Below are positions 9,120 through 19,500 of a DNA stretch of 64,000 nt, piece by piece. Both the position numbers and the translations under genes were made by a program. Position 1 is the first letter of the stretch. The number at the start of each line of letters is the position of its first letter. The DNA is taken from positions 1 through 64,000 of the forward strand of contig JAILHH010000040.1 of the NCBI GenBank assembly GCA_024695935.1. The letters run 5' to 3'. The stretch is from Acetatifactor sp. Lineage in GTDB: Bacteria; Bacillota; Clostridia; Lachnospirales; Lachnospiraceae. The notes beneath the pieces were generated by a model. That model was not told the origin of the DNA, made no database searches, and saw nothing but the letters and a program-made list of their open reading frames with translations.

Positions 9120-10269
9120 TAATAAAGCTGAAATCTATATTCATATCCCTTTTTGCGTAAGAAAATGCGCATACTGTGATTTTTTGTCCGCGCCTGCGGA
9201 TGAAAGTGTAAAAGAATCATACGTGGATGCCCTGTTAAGAGAGATCGATGAAAAAAAGGATTCTCTTCAGGGCAGAAGCGTTACAAGTATCTATTTTGGG
9301 GGAGGAACCCCCTCTGTCCTAAACAGAACCCTGATCCAAAAGATTTTGAATAAAGTAAATGAAGTTTTTTGTGTGGAAAAAGATGCCGAGATCACAATTG
9401 AGGTAAACCCCGGCACGGTTTCGGAAAAAGACTTTGTTTTTTATAAAAATGCAGGCATAAACAGGCTGAGCATCGGTTTACAGTCTGCCAATGATGAAGA
9501 GTTAAAAAGGCTTGGAAGGATCCATGATTATGCTTCCTTTTTAAAATGCTATGAGGATGCCACAAAGGCAGGTTTTTACAATATAAATGTGGATCTTATG
9601 AGCTCGCTTCCCGGCCAGAGCGTTGAGGATTACAGAGAAAACCTTGAAAAGATCATTAATCTTAAACCGAGGCCAAAGCATATCTCATCATATTCTCTGA
9701 TAATCGAAGAGGGAACACCTTTCTTTGAACTTCACAGACAGGGGAAACTTGCTCTTCCCACTGAGGAAGAGGACAGGGAAATGTACGAGCTTACGGATAA
9801 AGTATTAAAGAGCGCAGGCTTTGAGAGGTATGAGATCTCAAATTATGCCTTAAAAGGATATGAGTCAAGGCATAACTCCGGATATTGGACAGGGGTTGAA
9901 TATCTGGGGCTTGGTATCGGAGCTTCTTCATACATAGAAGGTGTCAGGTATTCCAATATCAGAGATATCAAAAAATATATCAGTTCAGATAAAGCAGAAT
10001 ATTCCGAGAAAATTACCCTTTCGGGAGAAGACATGATGGAGGAGTTTATGTTTTTGGGCCTCAGGATGACAAAGGGTATATCCGTCCGGGAATTTGAGGA
10101 GAGATTCGGTGTGGGATTATCGGAAATTTACGGGGATACAATAAAAAAACACGAAGATGACGGGCTGCTTGAATACTATTTTGACGATCAGACAAAAAAA
10201 CGGCTCAGGCTTACAAAAAAGGGGCTTGATGTCAGCAATTTTGTCTTTTCGGATTTTATACTAAATTAG
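9106..10269 (+). CDS. hemW: Radical SAM heme chaperone HemW
   Basis: 387 residues. N-terminal CxxxCxYCxF cluster motif (Cys 17, 21, 24) for a 4Fe-4S cluster, then [25 protein letters not shown] and [10 protein letters not shown] motifs of the HemN/HemW clade, and a C-terminal HemN domain. It lacks the extra N-terminal Cys region of true coproporphyrinogen oxidases, so heme transfer to respiratory proteins is the likelier role than heme synthesis. ATG lies inside the lepA end. Confidence 0.93.
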   Translation: MKTNNNKAEIYIHIPFCVRKCAYCDFLSAPADESVKESYVDALLREIDEKKDSLQGRSVTSIYFGGGTPSVLNRTLIQKILNKVNEVFCVEKDAEITIEVNPGTVSEKDFVFYKNAGINRLSIGLQSANDEELKRLGRIHDYASFLKCYEDATKAGFYNINVDLMSSLPGQSVEDYRENLEKIINLKPRPKHISSYSLIIEEGTPFFELHRQGKLALPTEEEDREMYELTDKVLKSAGFERYEISNYALKGYESRHNSGYWTGVEYLGLGIGASSYIEGVRYSNIRDIKKYISSDKAEYSEKITLSGEDMMEEFMFLGLRMTKGISVREFEERFGVGLSEIYGDTIKKHEDDGLLEYYFDDQTKKRLRLTKKGLDVSNFVFSDFILN

Positions 10270-10290
10270 ACTGACAAATGTATTAAAAAC

Positions 10291-10319
10291 TTGTGTTTTG
10301 TCCCTGCATAAGATATAAT
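10291..10319 (+). promoter_or_regulatory. Promoter of the HD-domain gene/pilT unit
   Basis: TTGTGT (10291-10296), 17-base spacer, perfect TATAAT (10314-10319), 38 bases before the ATG at 10358. Confidence 0.75.
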
Positions 10320-10357
10320 TTTTCTTGGAGTATTAAATTAAGTGAGGGTTATATTTT

Positions 10358-11443
10358 ATGCAATTTGTGAAAGCAGAAGACTTAAAAATGGGCATGCGTC
10401 TTGCCAGGCCCATCTACAGTAAAAAAGGCGTGCTCCTTTTTGACAGAAACTCGAAATTAACCACAAATGCCATTGAAAGTGTCAAGAACTTCGGTTTGCT
10501 GGGTATTTATATTTTGGAACCTGCCGAACCCCTTCCCCCCATGACTGAGGAAGACTTTGAGTTCGAGAGATTCCAGACAATGGTGATCTTTTCAATTCAG
10601 GAAGCAGTTTCAAAAATTCTTTCCAACCAAAAGCAAAACAAAATACAGGTCATCAACAGCATGATCCTGAAAAATTACGGCCACAACGAAGGCAAGATCA
10701 ATTTTTATCAGAACCTTCGATCCACAGAGGATTATGTATACAGACATTCGCTCAATGTGGCGATACTCTGTGCACTCATCACTCACAAGATGAATATCAA
10801 GCGCGAGGATCAGACCCAGATCATCAATGCGGCCATAATGCATGATATAGGAAAGATCAAACTCGACAGCGATATTGTTTACAGAGACGATCTGACTGAA
10901 GACGAGGCATCCCGTCTCTATACGGCTCAGATGCAGGGCAGCAATATCATCGAGGATACTTTTATCGACGGTCTTGCGGTAAAGAGGATCTGCCAGCAGG
11001 CTGCAAAACAGGAGCATGACGGCGGAGCTCTTGACTCCAGAACGGTTTTAGGAGCAAAGGTACTTTTGGTAGCAAACAAATATGATGAACTTACGGCCAT
11101 GAGCCTTGGGGGAGACAGAAAGAGTGAGGTCCTTGCCATAAAAACACTCCTTGCACACCCCGAGACCTATGACAAGGAAGTGGTCAATGCCCTGATCAAT
11201 TCCGTCAATATACTTACACCGGGCGTCAGCATTGAACTGTCCACCGGAGAAAAGGCTCTTGTCCTTGCTGAAAACAGAGGGGATATGCTTCGTCCTATGG
11301 TGCTTTGTTTCTCAGATAATTCGATCCTTGACCTGTCGCTTAGAGTAAATCATGATATAGAAGTTATGGATATCATGAAGACGTTAGATAACAGATATAT
11401 CATGGATGTGGATTCACTCAGATCAGCAGGATATAAAATATAA
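10358..11443 (+). CDS. HD-domain protein, degenerate HD-GYP-like
   Basis: 361 residues. The N-terminal part (1-60, MGMRLARPIYSKKGVLLFD) is the usual extension of HD-GYP regulators. The HD fold starts near 125 with H130, then MHDIGKIKLD (H162-D163, K166) and a late D243. The expected HHE and GYP motifs are not found; the corresponding stretch reads KQEHDGGALDSRT. Metal binding looks partly retained, but c-di-GMP phosphodiesterase activity is doubtful. The C-terminal 100 residues form a small beta-rich domain. It is co-transcribed with pilT 13 bases downstream, suggesting a pilus or surface-behaviour regulator. Confidence 0.8.
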   Translation: MQFVKAEDLKMGMRLARPIYSKKGVLLFDRNSKLTTNAIESVKNFGLLGIYILEPAEPLPPMTEEDFEFERFQTMVIFSIQEAVSKILSNQKQNKIQVINSMILKNYGHNEGKINFYQNLRSTEDYVYRHSLNVAILCALITHKMNIKREDQTQIINAAIMHDIGKIKLDSDIVYRDDLTEDEASRLYTAQMQGSNIIEDTFIDGLAVKRICQQAAKQEHDGGALDSRTVLGAKVLLVANKYDELTAMSLGGDRKSEVLAIKTLLAHPETYDKEVVNALINSVNILTPGVSIELSTGEKALVLAENRGDMLRPMVLCFSDNSILDLSLRVNHDIEVMDIMKTLDNRYIMDVDSLRSAGYKI

Positions 11444-11456
11444 CACGAGGTAAATT

Positions 11457-12515
11457 ATGCTTAACATTGAAGATGTTCTGCAAAATGCAAAAAGAAACGG
11501 TGCCAGTGATGTGCATCTGACTGTCGGCATACCGCCCAAAATGAGGGTTAACGGTAATTTGCAAACCATGAACTATCCCAAACTCTTACCTGCCGACACC
11601 CTGGATGTGCTGGTTCATGTAATGAATGAGAGTCAGCTTCAGACCTTTGAGGACAGGGGAGAACTGGATATGTCATTCTCCGTTCCCAGTCTCGGACGAT
11701 TCAGACTTAATGCCTACAAGCAGAGAGGCTCTGTTGCCATGGCATTTCGTATCGTTGGAACTCAGGTTCCCTCTGCGGAGGAATTGGGAGTGCCTTCATC
11801 GGTAATGGATCTCTATCAGAGAAAGAGAGGGCTTGTGCTGGTGACGGGACCTACCGGAAGCGGTAAATCAACCACTCTGGCAGCTATAATAGACAAGATC
11901 AACAATGACAGAGATGCTCATGTCATCACACTTGAAGACCCTATAGAATATTTGCATCAGCATAAAATGTCCATGGTTAATCAGAGGGAGATCGGTATCG
12001 ACTCCGGCAGTTATGCCAATGCCCTAAGGGCTGCACTAAGAGAAGATCCTGATGTTATATTGGTGGGAGAAATGAGAGATTTTGAGACCATAAGCGTTGC
12101 CATAACGGCTGCGGAAACAGGCCATCTCGTACTTTCAACCCTTCATACCATCGGTGCTGCAGCCACTGTGGACAGAGTTATAGATGTATTCCCTCCTCAT
12201 CAGCAACAGCAGATAAGAGTTCAGCTTGCAAATGTCTTGGAGGCGGTCATATCTCAGCAACTCATACCTACGGCAGACGGTAACGGCCGTGTCGCAGCCT
12301 TCGAAGTCATGCATGCAAATCATGCGGTTCGAAACCTCATCAGAGAGGGCAAGAGCCATCAGCTTGCAAGCGTAATGCAGACCAACAGGAAACTGGGTAT
12401 GATCACTATGGACGAGGCAATATCACAGCTTTATTTTTCACATGTTATCAGCATGGATATGGCTGTTCAGTTTGCCCAGGATCCGGATGCAATGCAGATG
12501 AAACTGTTTGGCTGA
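11457..12515 (+). CDS. pilT: Type IV pilus retraction ATPase PilT
   Basis: Hexameric secretion-type ATPase of 352 residues that disassembles type IV pili (twitching, DNA uptake). Walker A GPTGSGKS (131-138), Asp box ITLEDPIEY, Walker B DVILVGEMRD, His box TGHLVLSTLHT and the C-terminal AVRNLIREGK (AIRNLIRE-type) motif required for retraction are visible. These separate it from PilB and GspE. No other pilus genes are in the window; comM and dprA follow, in keeping with a transformation-linked neighbourhood. Confidence 0.95.
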   Translation: MLNIEDVLQNAKRNGASDVHLTVGIPPKMRVNGNLQTMNYPKLLPADTLDVLVHVMNESQLQTFEDRGELDMSFSVPSLGRFRLNAYKQRGSVAMAFRIVGTQVPSAEELGVPSSVMDLYQRKRGLVLVTGPTGSGKSTTLAAIIDKINNDRDAHVITLEDPIEYLHQHKMSMVNQREIGIDSGSYANALRAALREDPDVILVGEMRDFETISVAITAAETGHLVLSTLHTIGAAATVDRVIDVFPPHQQQQIRVQLANVLEAVISQQLIPTADGNGRVAAFEVMHANHAVRNLIREGKSHQLASVMQTNRKLGMITMDEAISQLYFSHVISMDMAVQFAQDPDAMQMKLFG

Positions 12516-12530
12516 AAAGAATGTTTACAT

Positions 12531-12711
12531 TTCCGGAAAGCAGAGTTTTTCCTGCTTTCCGGGATTTGATATTTGACTTTGATATAAATAACTTTCTTTG
12601 TTTTTGTTTTTTAATTTGAGACCTTCGGGAAAAATTCATTTTCCCGTGTCTGTATATCCGGCCTTTTCGGCCACAATTTTCTTATTTTTTTAATTTAATA
12701 CGGAGGTATAT
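12531..12711 (+). terminator. pilT terminator and hairpin-rich leader before comM
   Basis: A stem CCGGAAAGCAG / CTGCTTTCCGG (12532-12562) with a modest T-rich tail ends the pilT unit. Two more hairpins follow: CGGGAAAA/TTTTCCCG (12626-12646) and GGCC-TTTTC-GGCC (12660-12672, then a T-rich tract). No clear -35/-10 pair stands out in this stretch, so the comM promoter is not assigned. Confidence 0.6.
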
Positions 12712-14265
12712 ATGTACAGTACAGTCTATTCGGGCGCGCTGCTTGGCATTTCTGCCTATATGGTGGAAGTGGAAGTAGATGTGTCAAACGGTATTCCTTC
12801 CTTTTCAATGGTGGGAATGCTTGGAACTGAAGTGAGGGAATCAAAGGAGAGAGTTTGTGTGGCTCTAAAGAACACCGGAATCGATATCCCTCCAATGCGT
12901 ATCACGGTAAATCTGTCCCCTGCGGATAAGAGAAAGGAGGGAACGGCCTTTGATCTTCCGATTGCCGTGGCATTAATGGAATCCCTGGAATTTTTTGAAA
13001 AAGGAGCTTCAAAGGGCATACTTTTTTTAGGAGAACTTGGCTTAAACGGCGAGATCAGACCGGTTAAAGGAGTTTTGCCCATCATAAAAAGCGCTGCACA
13101 ATTCGGCTTTAAAGAATGTGTTGTTCCAAAGGACAATGCACTTGAGGCTGCGGTGATACCGGGAATAAAAGTAAGGGGCATCGCAGATATAAAGGAGCTT
13201 TTGGGATTTTTGTCCGTAAATGTGGAAAAAAGGGATGAACTGTTTCCTGCGATAACGGTGGATATCGATAAATTCTTTCGGGAGGCAAATCCCGGAGAAC
13301 AGCCGGATTTTGCGGATGTCTATGGGCAGGAGAGTGCCAAGAGAGCTGCCGAGATCGCTGCGGCAGGTTTTCACAATATTTTGATGGTGGGGCCTCCGGG
13401 AGCGGGAAAGAGTATGATCGCCGCCAGGATCGCCGGGATAATGCCGCCTTTATCCATAGAGGAGAGCCTTGAGGCTTCATCTGTAGCAAGTGTGGCAGGG
13501 CTGATAGATCCAAAGGAGCCTCTTATAAGGATTCGTCCTTTTATGAGTCCACATCATACCGTCACGATCCAGGCTTTAACAGGAGGCGGAAGTAGTATGC
13601 CGAGACCGGGCCTTATCTCGCAGGCTCACAGAGGAGTACTTTTTTTGGACGAGCTTCCGGAATTTGGAAGAAATACCCTGGACTGTCTGAGACAGCCCCT
13701 TGAGGATAAAGAGATCCATATTGCAAGGGTAGCCGGAAATATCACATATCCTGCGGACTTTATGCTGGTATGTGCCATGAATCCCTGCCCTTGCGGATAT
13801 TATCCGGATCTTAACAGATGTAAGTGTACACAAACTTCAGTGCAAAAATATATGGGAAGGATCTCGGGACCTGTGCTTGACAGGATCGATCTGTGCGTGC
13901 TGCTTCATCCGGTGGAGATAAGCAGGATGCAGGATGAGAAAAAAGGGGAGAGCAGTCAGGTCATAAGAGAGAGGATCATGAGAGCCAGGCAGATCCAAAA
14001 GAAAAGATTTCAGGGGATGTCCATTTCGTTTAACGGAGATATGTCCTCAAAGGAGATCGACAGATTCTGTAAACTGGGGGAAAAAGAGAGGGCATTAATG
14101 GAAAACCTGTACAAAAACCTGAAATTATCCGCAAGGGCTTATCACAGGATATTAAAGGTGGCAAGGACCATTGCTGACCTTGATGAAAGCGATTCCATAC
14201 TTGAAAAGCACATCCTGGAGGCGGCATGTATGAGACTTGGAGGTGACGGAAATGGCAATTTCTGA
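12712..14265 (+). CDS. comM: YifB/ComM-family Mg-chelatase-like AAA+ ATPase
   Basis: 517 residues. N-terminal Lon-protease-like (ChlI) domain (about 20-165, GTAFDLPIAVA), Mg_chelatase AAA+ domain with Walker A GPPGAGKS (227-234) and Walker B GVLFLDELPEF, and a C-terminal Mg_chelatase_C domain (LSARAYHRILKVARTIADL). In transformable bacteria ComM is a helicase that promotes branch migration during recombination of incoming DNA. It overlaps dprA by 14 bases, supporting a role in DNA processing. Confidence 0.93.
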   Translation: MYSTVYSGALLGISAYMVEVEVDVSNGIPSFSMVGMLGTEVRESKERVCVALKNTGIDIPPMRITVNLSPADKRKEGTAFDLPIAVALMESLEFFEKGASKGILFLGELGLNGEIRPVKGVLPIIKSAAQFGFKECVVPKDNALEAAVIPGIKVRGIADIKELLGFLSVNVEKRDELFPAITVDIDKFFREANPGEQPDFADVYGQESAKRAAEIAAAGFHNILMVGPPGAGKSMIAARIAGIMPPLSIEESLEASSVASVAGLIDPKEPLIRIRPFMSPHHTVTIQALTGGGSSMPRPGLISQAHRGVLFLDELPEFGRNTLDCLRQPLEDKEIHIARVAGNITYPADFMLVCAMNPCPCGYYPDLNRCKCTQTSVQKYMGRISGPVLDRIDLCVLLHPVEISRMQDEKKGESSQVIRERIMRARQIQKKRFQGMSISFNGDMSSKEIDRFCKLGEKERALMENLYKNLKLSARAYHRILKVARTIADLDESDSILEKHILEAACMRLGGDGNGNF

Positions 14266-15400
14266 ACATGAAATGAGAAAGGCTTATTTATATGCTTTTT
14301 CATGGGTTTACGGACCAAAGAACAGATTCTTAAGGCAGATACTGGAAAGATACGGAAACGACCCTGAAAAGGCTTTTTTTCAGGAACTTAAGGGAAATCC
14401 CCGATATGAGAGAGACGTTTTTAACGAATATATGGATCTTTTAAATAAAGGTATTAATGTGACATTTATCACGGAAGATGATTATCCCCTGAGACTTTTG
14501 GATATACCGGATCCCCCTTTTGCTGTTTTTTACAGAGGAAAGCTGCCTCCGGATCAGATTCTGTCGGTATCCGTGATCGGAGCAAGGGACTGTTCCGAAT
14601 ACGGAAAATACGTGGCAAGGATCCTGGGAGAAGCCTTTGGCAGAAACGGGATCAATGTCATAAGCGGAATGGCAAGGGGAATAGACGGAATAGCACAAAA
14701 GGCTTCCATGGACGCGGGAGGTGAATCCTACGGAGTCCTAGGAAACGGTGTGGACATATGCTACCCAGCGGAAAACAGGGATATATATGACAGACTTAGT
14801 ATTAACGGGGGAGTGCTGTCCGAATATCTGCCCGGTACAAAGCCCCTTCCCGGCTATTTCCCACCCAGAAACAGGATCGTGTCAGGACTTTCGGATGCTG
14901 TGATAGTGGTGGAAGCCAGGGTAAAGAGCGGGACGCTTATAACGGTTGATATGGCCCTGGAGCAGGGAAAGGACGTATATGTTGTGCCGGGCAGGATAAA
15001 TGACAGGCTAAGCGACGGCTGTAACAGGCTTATAAAGCAGGGGGCAGGCATAGTCATATCTGTGGAGGATATGATCGAGGAACTTAAAAACAGGGAACCT
15101 GTCTTTGATTTTTCATGCCGGGGTTACGATCAGGTGTTAGGGCACAGAAAGGCTGTAAAGGTTGACAGGAGCATCAAAACATTCCTGCCTGATCCGGATG
15201 AGAAAAAGGGGGAAATTATTCCCATGAATGATGACGAAAAAGCGATATTTGACGAACTTGATCTAAATCCAAAGAGCATTGATGACATTGCAAAAACCCT
15301 TGGTATAAGCACCCCGCAGGCATCGATGCTTCTCATGTCCCTTGCCTTAAAGGGAGCCGTAAAACAGGTGGGAGCCGGTTATTTTTGCCTCAAAATCTAG
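14252..15400 (+). CDS. dprA: DNA-processing protein DprA
   Basis: Loads RecA on incoming single-stranded DNA. 382 residues. N-terminal SAM-like region, a Rossmann domain with VIGARDCSEYG, the SGMARGID motif, FPPRNRIVSGLSD and SGTLITVDMALEQGKDVYVVPG, and a C-terminal winged helix (about 320-382, PKSIDDIAKTLGISTPQASMLL in part). The ATG at 14252 is chosen over a TTG at 14237 because GGAGGTGA lies just before it. It is coupled to comM. In many Firmicutes topA follows directly; here topA lies 8.6 kb downstream. Confidence 0.95.
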   Translation: MAISEHEMRKAYLYAFSWVYGPKNRFLRQILERYGNDPEKAFFQELKGNPRYERDVFNEYMDLLNKGINVTFITEDDYPLRLLDIPDPPFAVFYRGKLPPDQILSVSVIGARDCSEYGKYVARILGEAFGRNGINVISGMARGIDGIAQKASMDAGGESYGVLGNGVDICYPAENRDIYDRLSINGGVLSEYLPGTKPLPGYFPPRNRIVSGLSDAVIVVEARVKSGTLITVDMALEQGKDVYVVPGRINDRLSDGCNRLIKQGAGIVISVEDMIEELKNREPVFDFSCRGYDQVLGHRKAVKVDRSIKTFLPDPDEKKGEIIPMNDDEKAIFDELDLNPKSIDDIAKTLGISTPQASMLLMSLALKGAVKQVGAGYFCLKI

Positions 15401-15499
15401 TATACTTTTTATCTTTCTTTGACTATAATATGTGGTATCAGCAGTTTTTTATAAAAATATCATTTAGCTTTTTTATTATAGTAGAAAGGACATTTGAAA

Positions 15500-16582
15500 A
15501 TGACTTTTTCGGATAACGGTAAGACACCTTTTTTGAGAAAAGACACAAAAGTGGTTCATATAGGAGACAGAGTGATAGGAGGGGGTAATCCCATACTTAT
15601 CCAGTCCATGACTAATACAAGAACGGAGGATGTTGATTCCACTGTGGAACAGATCCTCAGGCTGGAAAAAGCAGGATGCGAGATCATCAGATGTACAGTG
15701 CCGAATATGGAGGCCGCAAAGGCTCTTTCAGAGATCAAAAAACAGATCCATATTCCCTTGGTTGCTGACATTCATTTTGATTACAAAATGGCCATTGCAG
15801 CCATGGAAAACGGGGCGGACAAGATCCGTATCAATCCCGGCAATATCGGTGACAGCACCAAGGTAAAGGCTGTCATAGATGTGGCAAAGGAGAGGAATAT
15901 CCCTATCAGGGTCGGTGTAAACAGCGGCTCACTCGAAAAGAATCTGGTTGAAAAGTACGGCGGAGTTACAGCCGAGGGCATTGTAGAGAGTGCCATGGAC
16001 AAGGTAAAGATGATCGAGGATATGGGATATGACAATCTGGTCATCAGCATAAAATCCTCGGATGTACTCATGTGCAAAAAGGCCCATGACCTGTTATGCT
16101 GTGAGACTGATCATCCCCTTCACGTGGGTATCACAGAGTCCGGCACATTAAACGGTGGAAATATCAAATCCGCCATAGGTCTCGGACTTATATTAAACAG
16201 TGGGATAGGTGATACCATCAGAGTGTCTCTTACGGGAGACCCGGTGGAAGAGATCCGCTCTGCAAAGCTTATCCTCAGAACCTTAGGACTCAGAAAAGGC
16301 GGCATCGAGGTTGTAAGCTGCCCCACCTGCGGTCGAACAAAGATCGATCTGATAGGGCTTGCCAACAAGGTGGAAAAGCTGGTGGAGGATTATCCTCTTG
16401 ATATAAAAGTTGCGGTCATGGGATGTGCCGTAAACGGACCCGGAGAAGCAAAGGAAGCAGATCTGGGAGTGGCAGGCGGTGACGGAGAGGGCCTGTTATT
16501 TAAAAAGGGCGAGATAGTAAAAAAAGTCCCTGAAAGCGAATTATTAAATGTGTTAAAGGAAGAACTGGACAATTGGAAATGA
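15500..16582 (+). CDS. ispG: 4-hydroxy-3-methylbut-2-en-1-yl diphosphate synthase
   Basis: Iron-sulfur enzyme of the MEP isoprenoid pathway, converting MEcPP to HMBPP. 360 residues. An N-terminal TIM barrel (HIGDRVIGGGNPILIQSMTNT, split) and a C-terminal sulfite-reductase-like domain with cluster ligands in SCPTCGRTKIDL and GCAVNGPGEAKEADLG. ATG at 15500 behind AGAAAGGA. The stop overlaps polC as ATGA. dxr and rseP, often upstream of ispG in Clostridia, are not here. Confidence 0.97.
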   Translation: MTFSDNGKTPFLRKDTKVVHIGDRVIGGGNPILIQSMTNTRTEDVDSTVEQILRLEKAGCEIIRCTVPNMEAAKALSEIKKQIHIPLVADIHFDYKMAIAAMENGADKIRINPGNIGDSTKVKAVIDVAKERNIPIRVGVNSGSLEKNLVEKYGGVTAEGIVESAMDKVKMIEDMGYDNLVISIKSSDVLMCKKAHDLLCCETDHPLHVGITESGTLNGGNIKSAIGLGLILNSGIGDTIRVSLTGDPVEEIRSAKLILRTLGLRKGGIEVVSCPTCGRTKIDLIGLANKVEKLVEDYPLDIKVAVMGCAVNGPGEAKEADLGVAGGDGEGLLFKKGEIVKKVPESELLNVLKEELDNWK

Positions 16583-19500
16583 AATCTTTTTTTGAGGTGT
16601 TCCCCACCCTTCAACTGAAAAATCCATATTATGATCTGATGGAACAAAGCAAAGTAGAGAGGGTAGCTTTCACCAAAAATAAAGATTGTCTGCGCGTATA
16701 TCTGCGCAGTTCCCATCTGATAGCAAAGGAAGCTATCGTCAACACGGAAAACAGCATAAAAAAGCAGTTTTTCCCCGGTGACGAAAAGGTCTGTATCTAT
16801 GAACGTTTCGAACTTTCCGACCAATACAATCCACAGAAACTGATGAAAGCATATAAAGACAGTGTTGTGGCTGAATTTAAAAACTTCAGCCACATCCTTT
16901 ATAATGCCTACAGATCTGCGGATTTTGATTATCCGGATGAAAAGAGTATGGTGGTAACCATAGAGGATACTGTCATTAACCGAAGTGTGGAGGAAGACTT
17001 CATTGGTCTTTTGGAAAAGATCATTGTGGAAAGATGCGGCCTTGATTGCAGGATCAGCGTTGAATACAAGGAATCAAAGGCTAAGAGCATGGAGGAAGAG
17101 GACGAAAAGATAAGGCGAAAAGTCCTTGAGATCACCAAAAAACTGGAATCCGCCGCGGAAAGCAAACAGGAGAGAAAAGAAGAAAAGACCGAAGAAGCAA
17201 AGGATGCAGGGAAAGATGCGGCAAAAAGTGCTTCGGGCTCAGGCTTTACGGGAAAGGGAAAATCCGGATTCGGAGATTCAAAATTTGCAGGAAAACCCAG
17301 AAACCCTTCATACCAGCGACCTGTCAAAAAGAGCGACGATCCCGATGTCATATACGGCAGGGATGTGGAAGGTGAAGTCCTTAAGCTGGAGGATATCGTC
17401 GGAGAGATGGGAGACGTGGTGGTCCATGGTAAGGTCATATTCCTTGACACCAGAGAGATCAGAAACGAAAAGACCATCATAATGTTTAATATCACGGATT
17501 TTACGGATACCATCGGAGTAAAAATCTTTGTGAGCAATGATTCCGTGGATGAGATGAAAAAAGCATTAAAGCCCGGAAATTTCGTAAAGATAGCAGGACT
17601 TTGTGCCACGGATAAATTCGACCATGAGCTGGCCATATCCACGGTTTACGGAATAAAAAAGATAGAGGACTTTTCCGTAAAGAGAAAAGACGACGCTCTG
17701 CACAAACGTGTTGAGCTTCATTGTCATACAAAGATGAGCGACATGGACGGTGTCTCCGAGGCAGGTGACATTGTAAAATGCGCTTATAAATGGGGGCACA
17801 GGGCAATTGCCATCACAGACCACGGTGCGGTTCAGGGATTTACATTTGCAAATCACACCTGGGAGGATCTGTGGAAGGACGAAGTGGGCGCCAGAAAGAA
17901 AAACGGCGAGCCTGCTCCGGACAGGCAGGAGTTTTTCAAGATTCTGTACGGTGTGGAAGCATATCTTGTCGACGATCTGAAAAATGCGGTGACAAATCCC
18001 GGTGATCAGAATTTTAAGGATAATTTTGTGGTATTTGATATAGAGACCACCGGTTTTTCACCTGTGTCAAACAGGATCATAGAGATAGGCGCAGTAAAGG
18101 TGGTTGACGGAGAGATCGTTGACCGGTTTTCAACCTTTGTAAATCCTGATGTGCCCATACCCTACGAGATAGAAAAGCTTACTACCATAAATGATTCCAT
18201 GGTAATAGACTATCCAAAGATAGAAGTGATACTGCCCGAGTTTCTGGAGTTTAGTAAGGACAGCACCTTTGTGGCTCACAATGCAAGTTTTGATATGAGC
18301 TTTATCATTGAAAACTGTAAGCGCCTGGGGTATCCTGCAGATTTTACCTACGTGGATACTGTAGCTTTGTCCAGAGCCTTACTTCCCGCGCAGGGAAAAC
18401 ATACTTTGGATGCGGTGTGCAAGACCCTTAACATCTCCCTCGAAAATCACCACAGAGCAGTGGATGATGCTGAGGCAACGGCTCATATTTTTACAAGGTT
18501 CATAAAAATGCTGGAGGATAAGGAGGTCACTACCTTAAAGCAGGCAAACGACTACTGTGGCGCCAGCAAAGATGCCATAAAAAAACTTCCCTCATATCAT
18601 GCCATTATCCTGGCAAAAAATGATATGGGAAGGACAAATCTGTACAGACTGGTTTCGGCTTCAAACCTTGATTATTTTCACAGGCAGCCAAAGATCCCAA
18701 AGAGCCTTATTATGAAATACAGAGAAGGCCTGATACTCGGAAGTGCCTGCGAAGCGGGTGAACTGTACAGAGCACTTTTGGACGGACAGAGCGATCCACA
18801 AATTGCTCGAATTGTCAGATTTTATGATTATCTTGAGATACAGCCCACGGGAAACAATGCTTTCATGATCGAATCGGAAAAAGTCAGGACCGTGAACAGC
18901 ATTGAAGATATTCAGAACATTAATAAGAGAATTGTTTCCCTGGGGGAAGAATTCCATAAACCCGTTGTGGCAACCTGCGATGTACATTTCCTAAATCCCG
19001 AGGATGAGGTTTACAGACGTATCATCATGGCGGGAAAGGGCTTTACGGATGCGGATAAACAGGCGCCCCTGTATCTGCATACCACCGAGGAAATGTTAGA
19101 GGAGTTTTCATATCTTGGCAGCGACAAGGCCTATGAAGTGGTGGTCAAAAACACCAATATGATCGCGGACATGATAGAGGCCATATCCTGTGTAAGACCG
19201 GACAAATGTCCTCCCGTCATCGAAAATTCCGACACGGATTTAAGGCGAATATGTTATGACAGGGCCCATGAACTCTACGGGCCGGAACTGCCGCCCATCG
19301 TGGAGGAAAGGCTTGAGAGAGAATTAAAATCCATCATAGGTAACGGATTTGCGGTTATGTATATAATCGCCCAGAAACTGGTTTGGAAATCAGTGGAAGA
19401 CGGATATCTGGTTGGTTCAAGAGGATCCGTGGGAAGCTCCTTTGTTGCCACCATGGCGGGTATCACGGAGGTAAATCCCTTAAGCCCCCATTATTATTGC

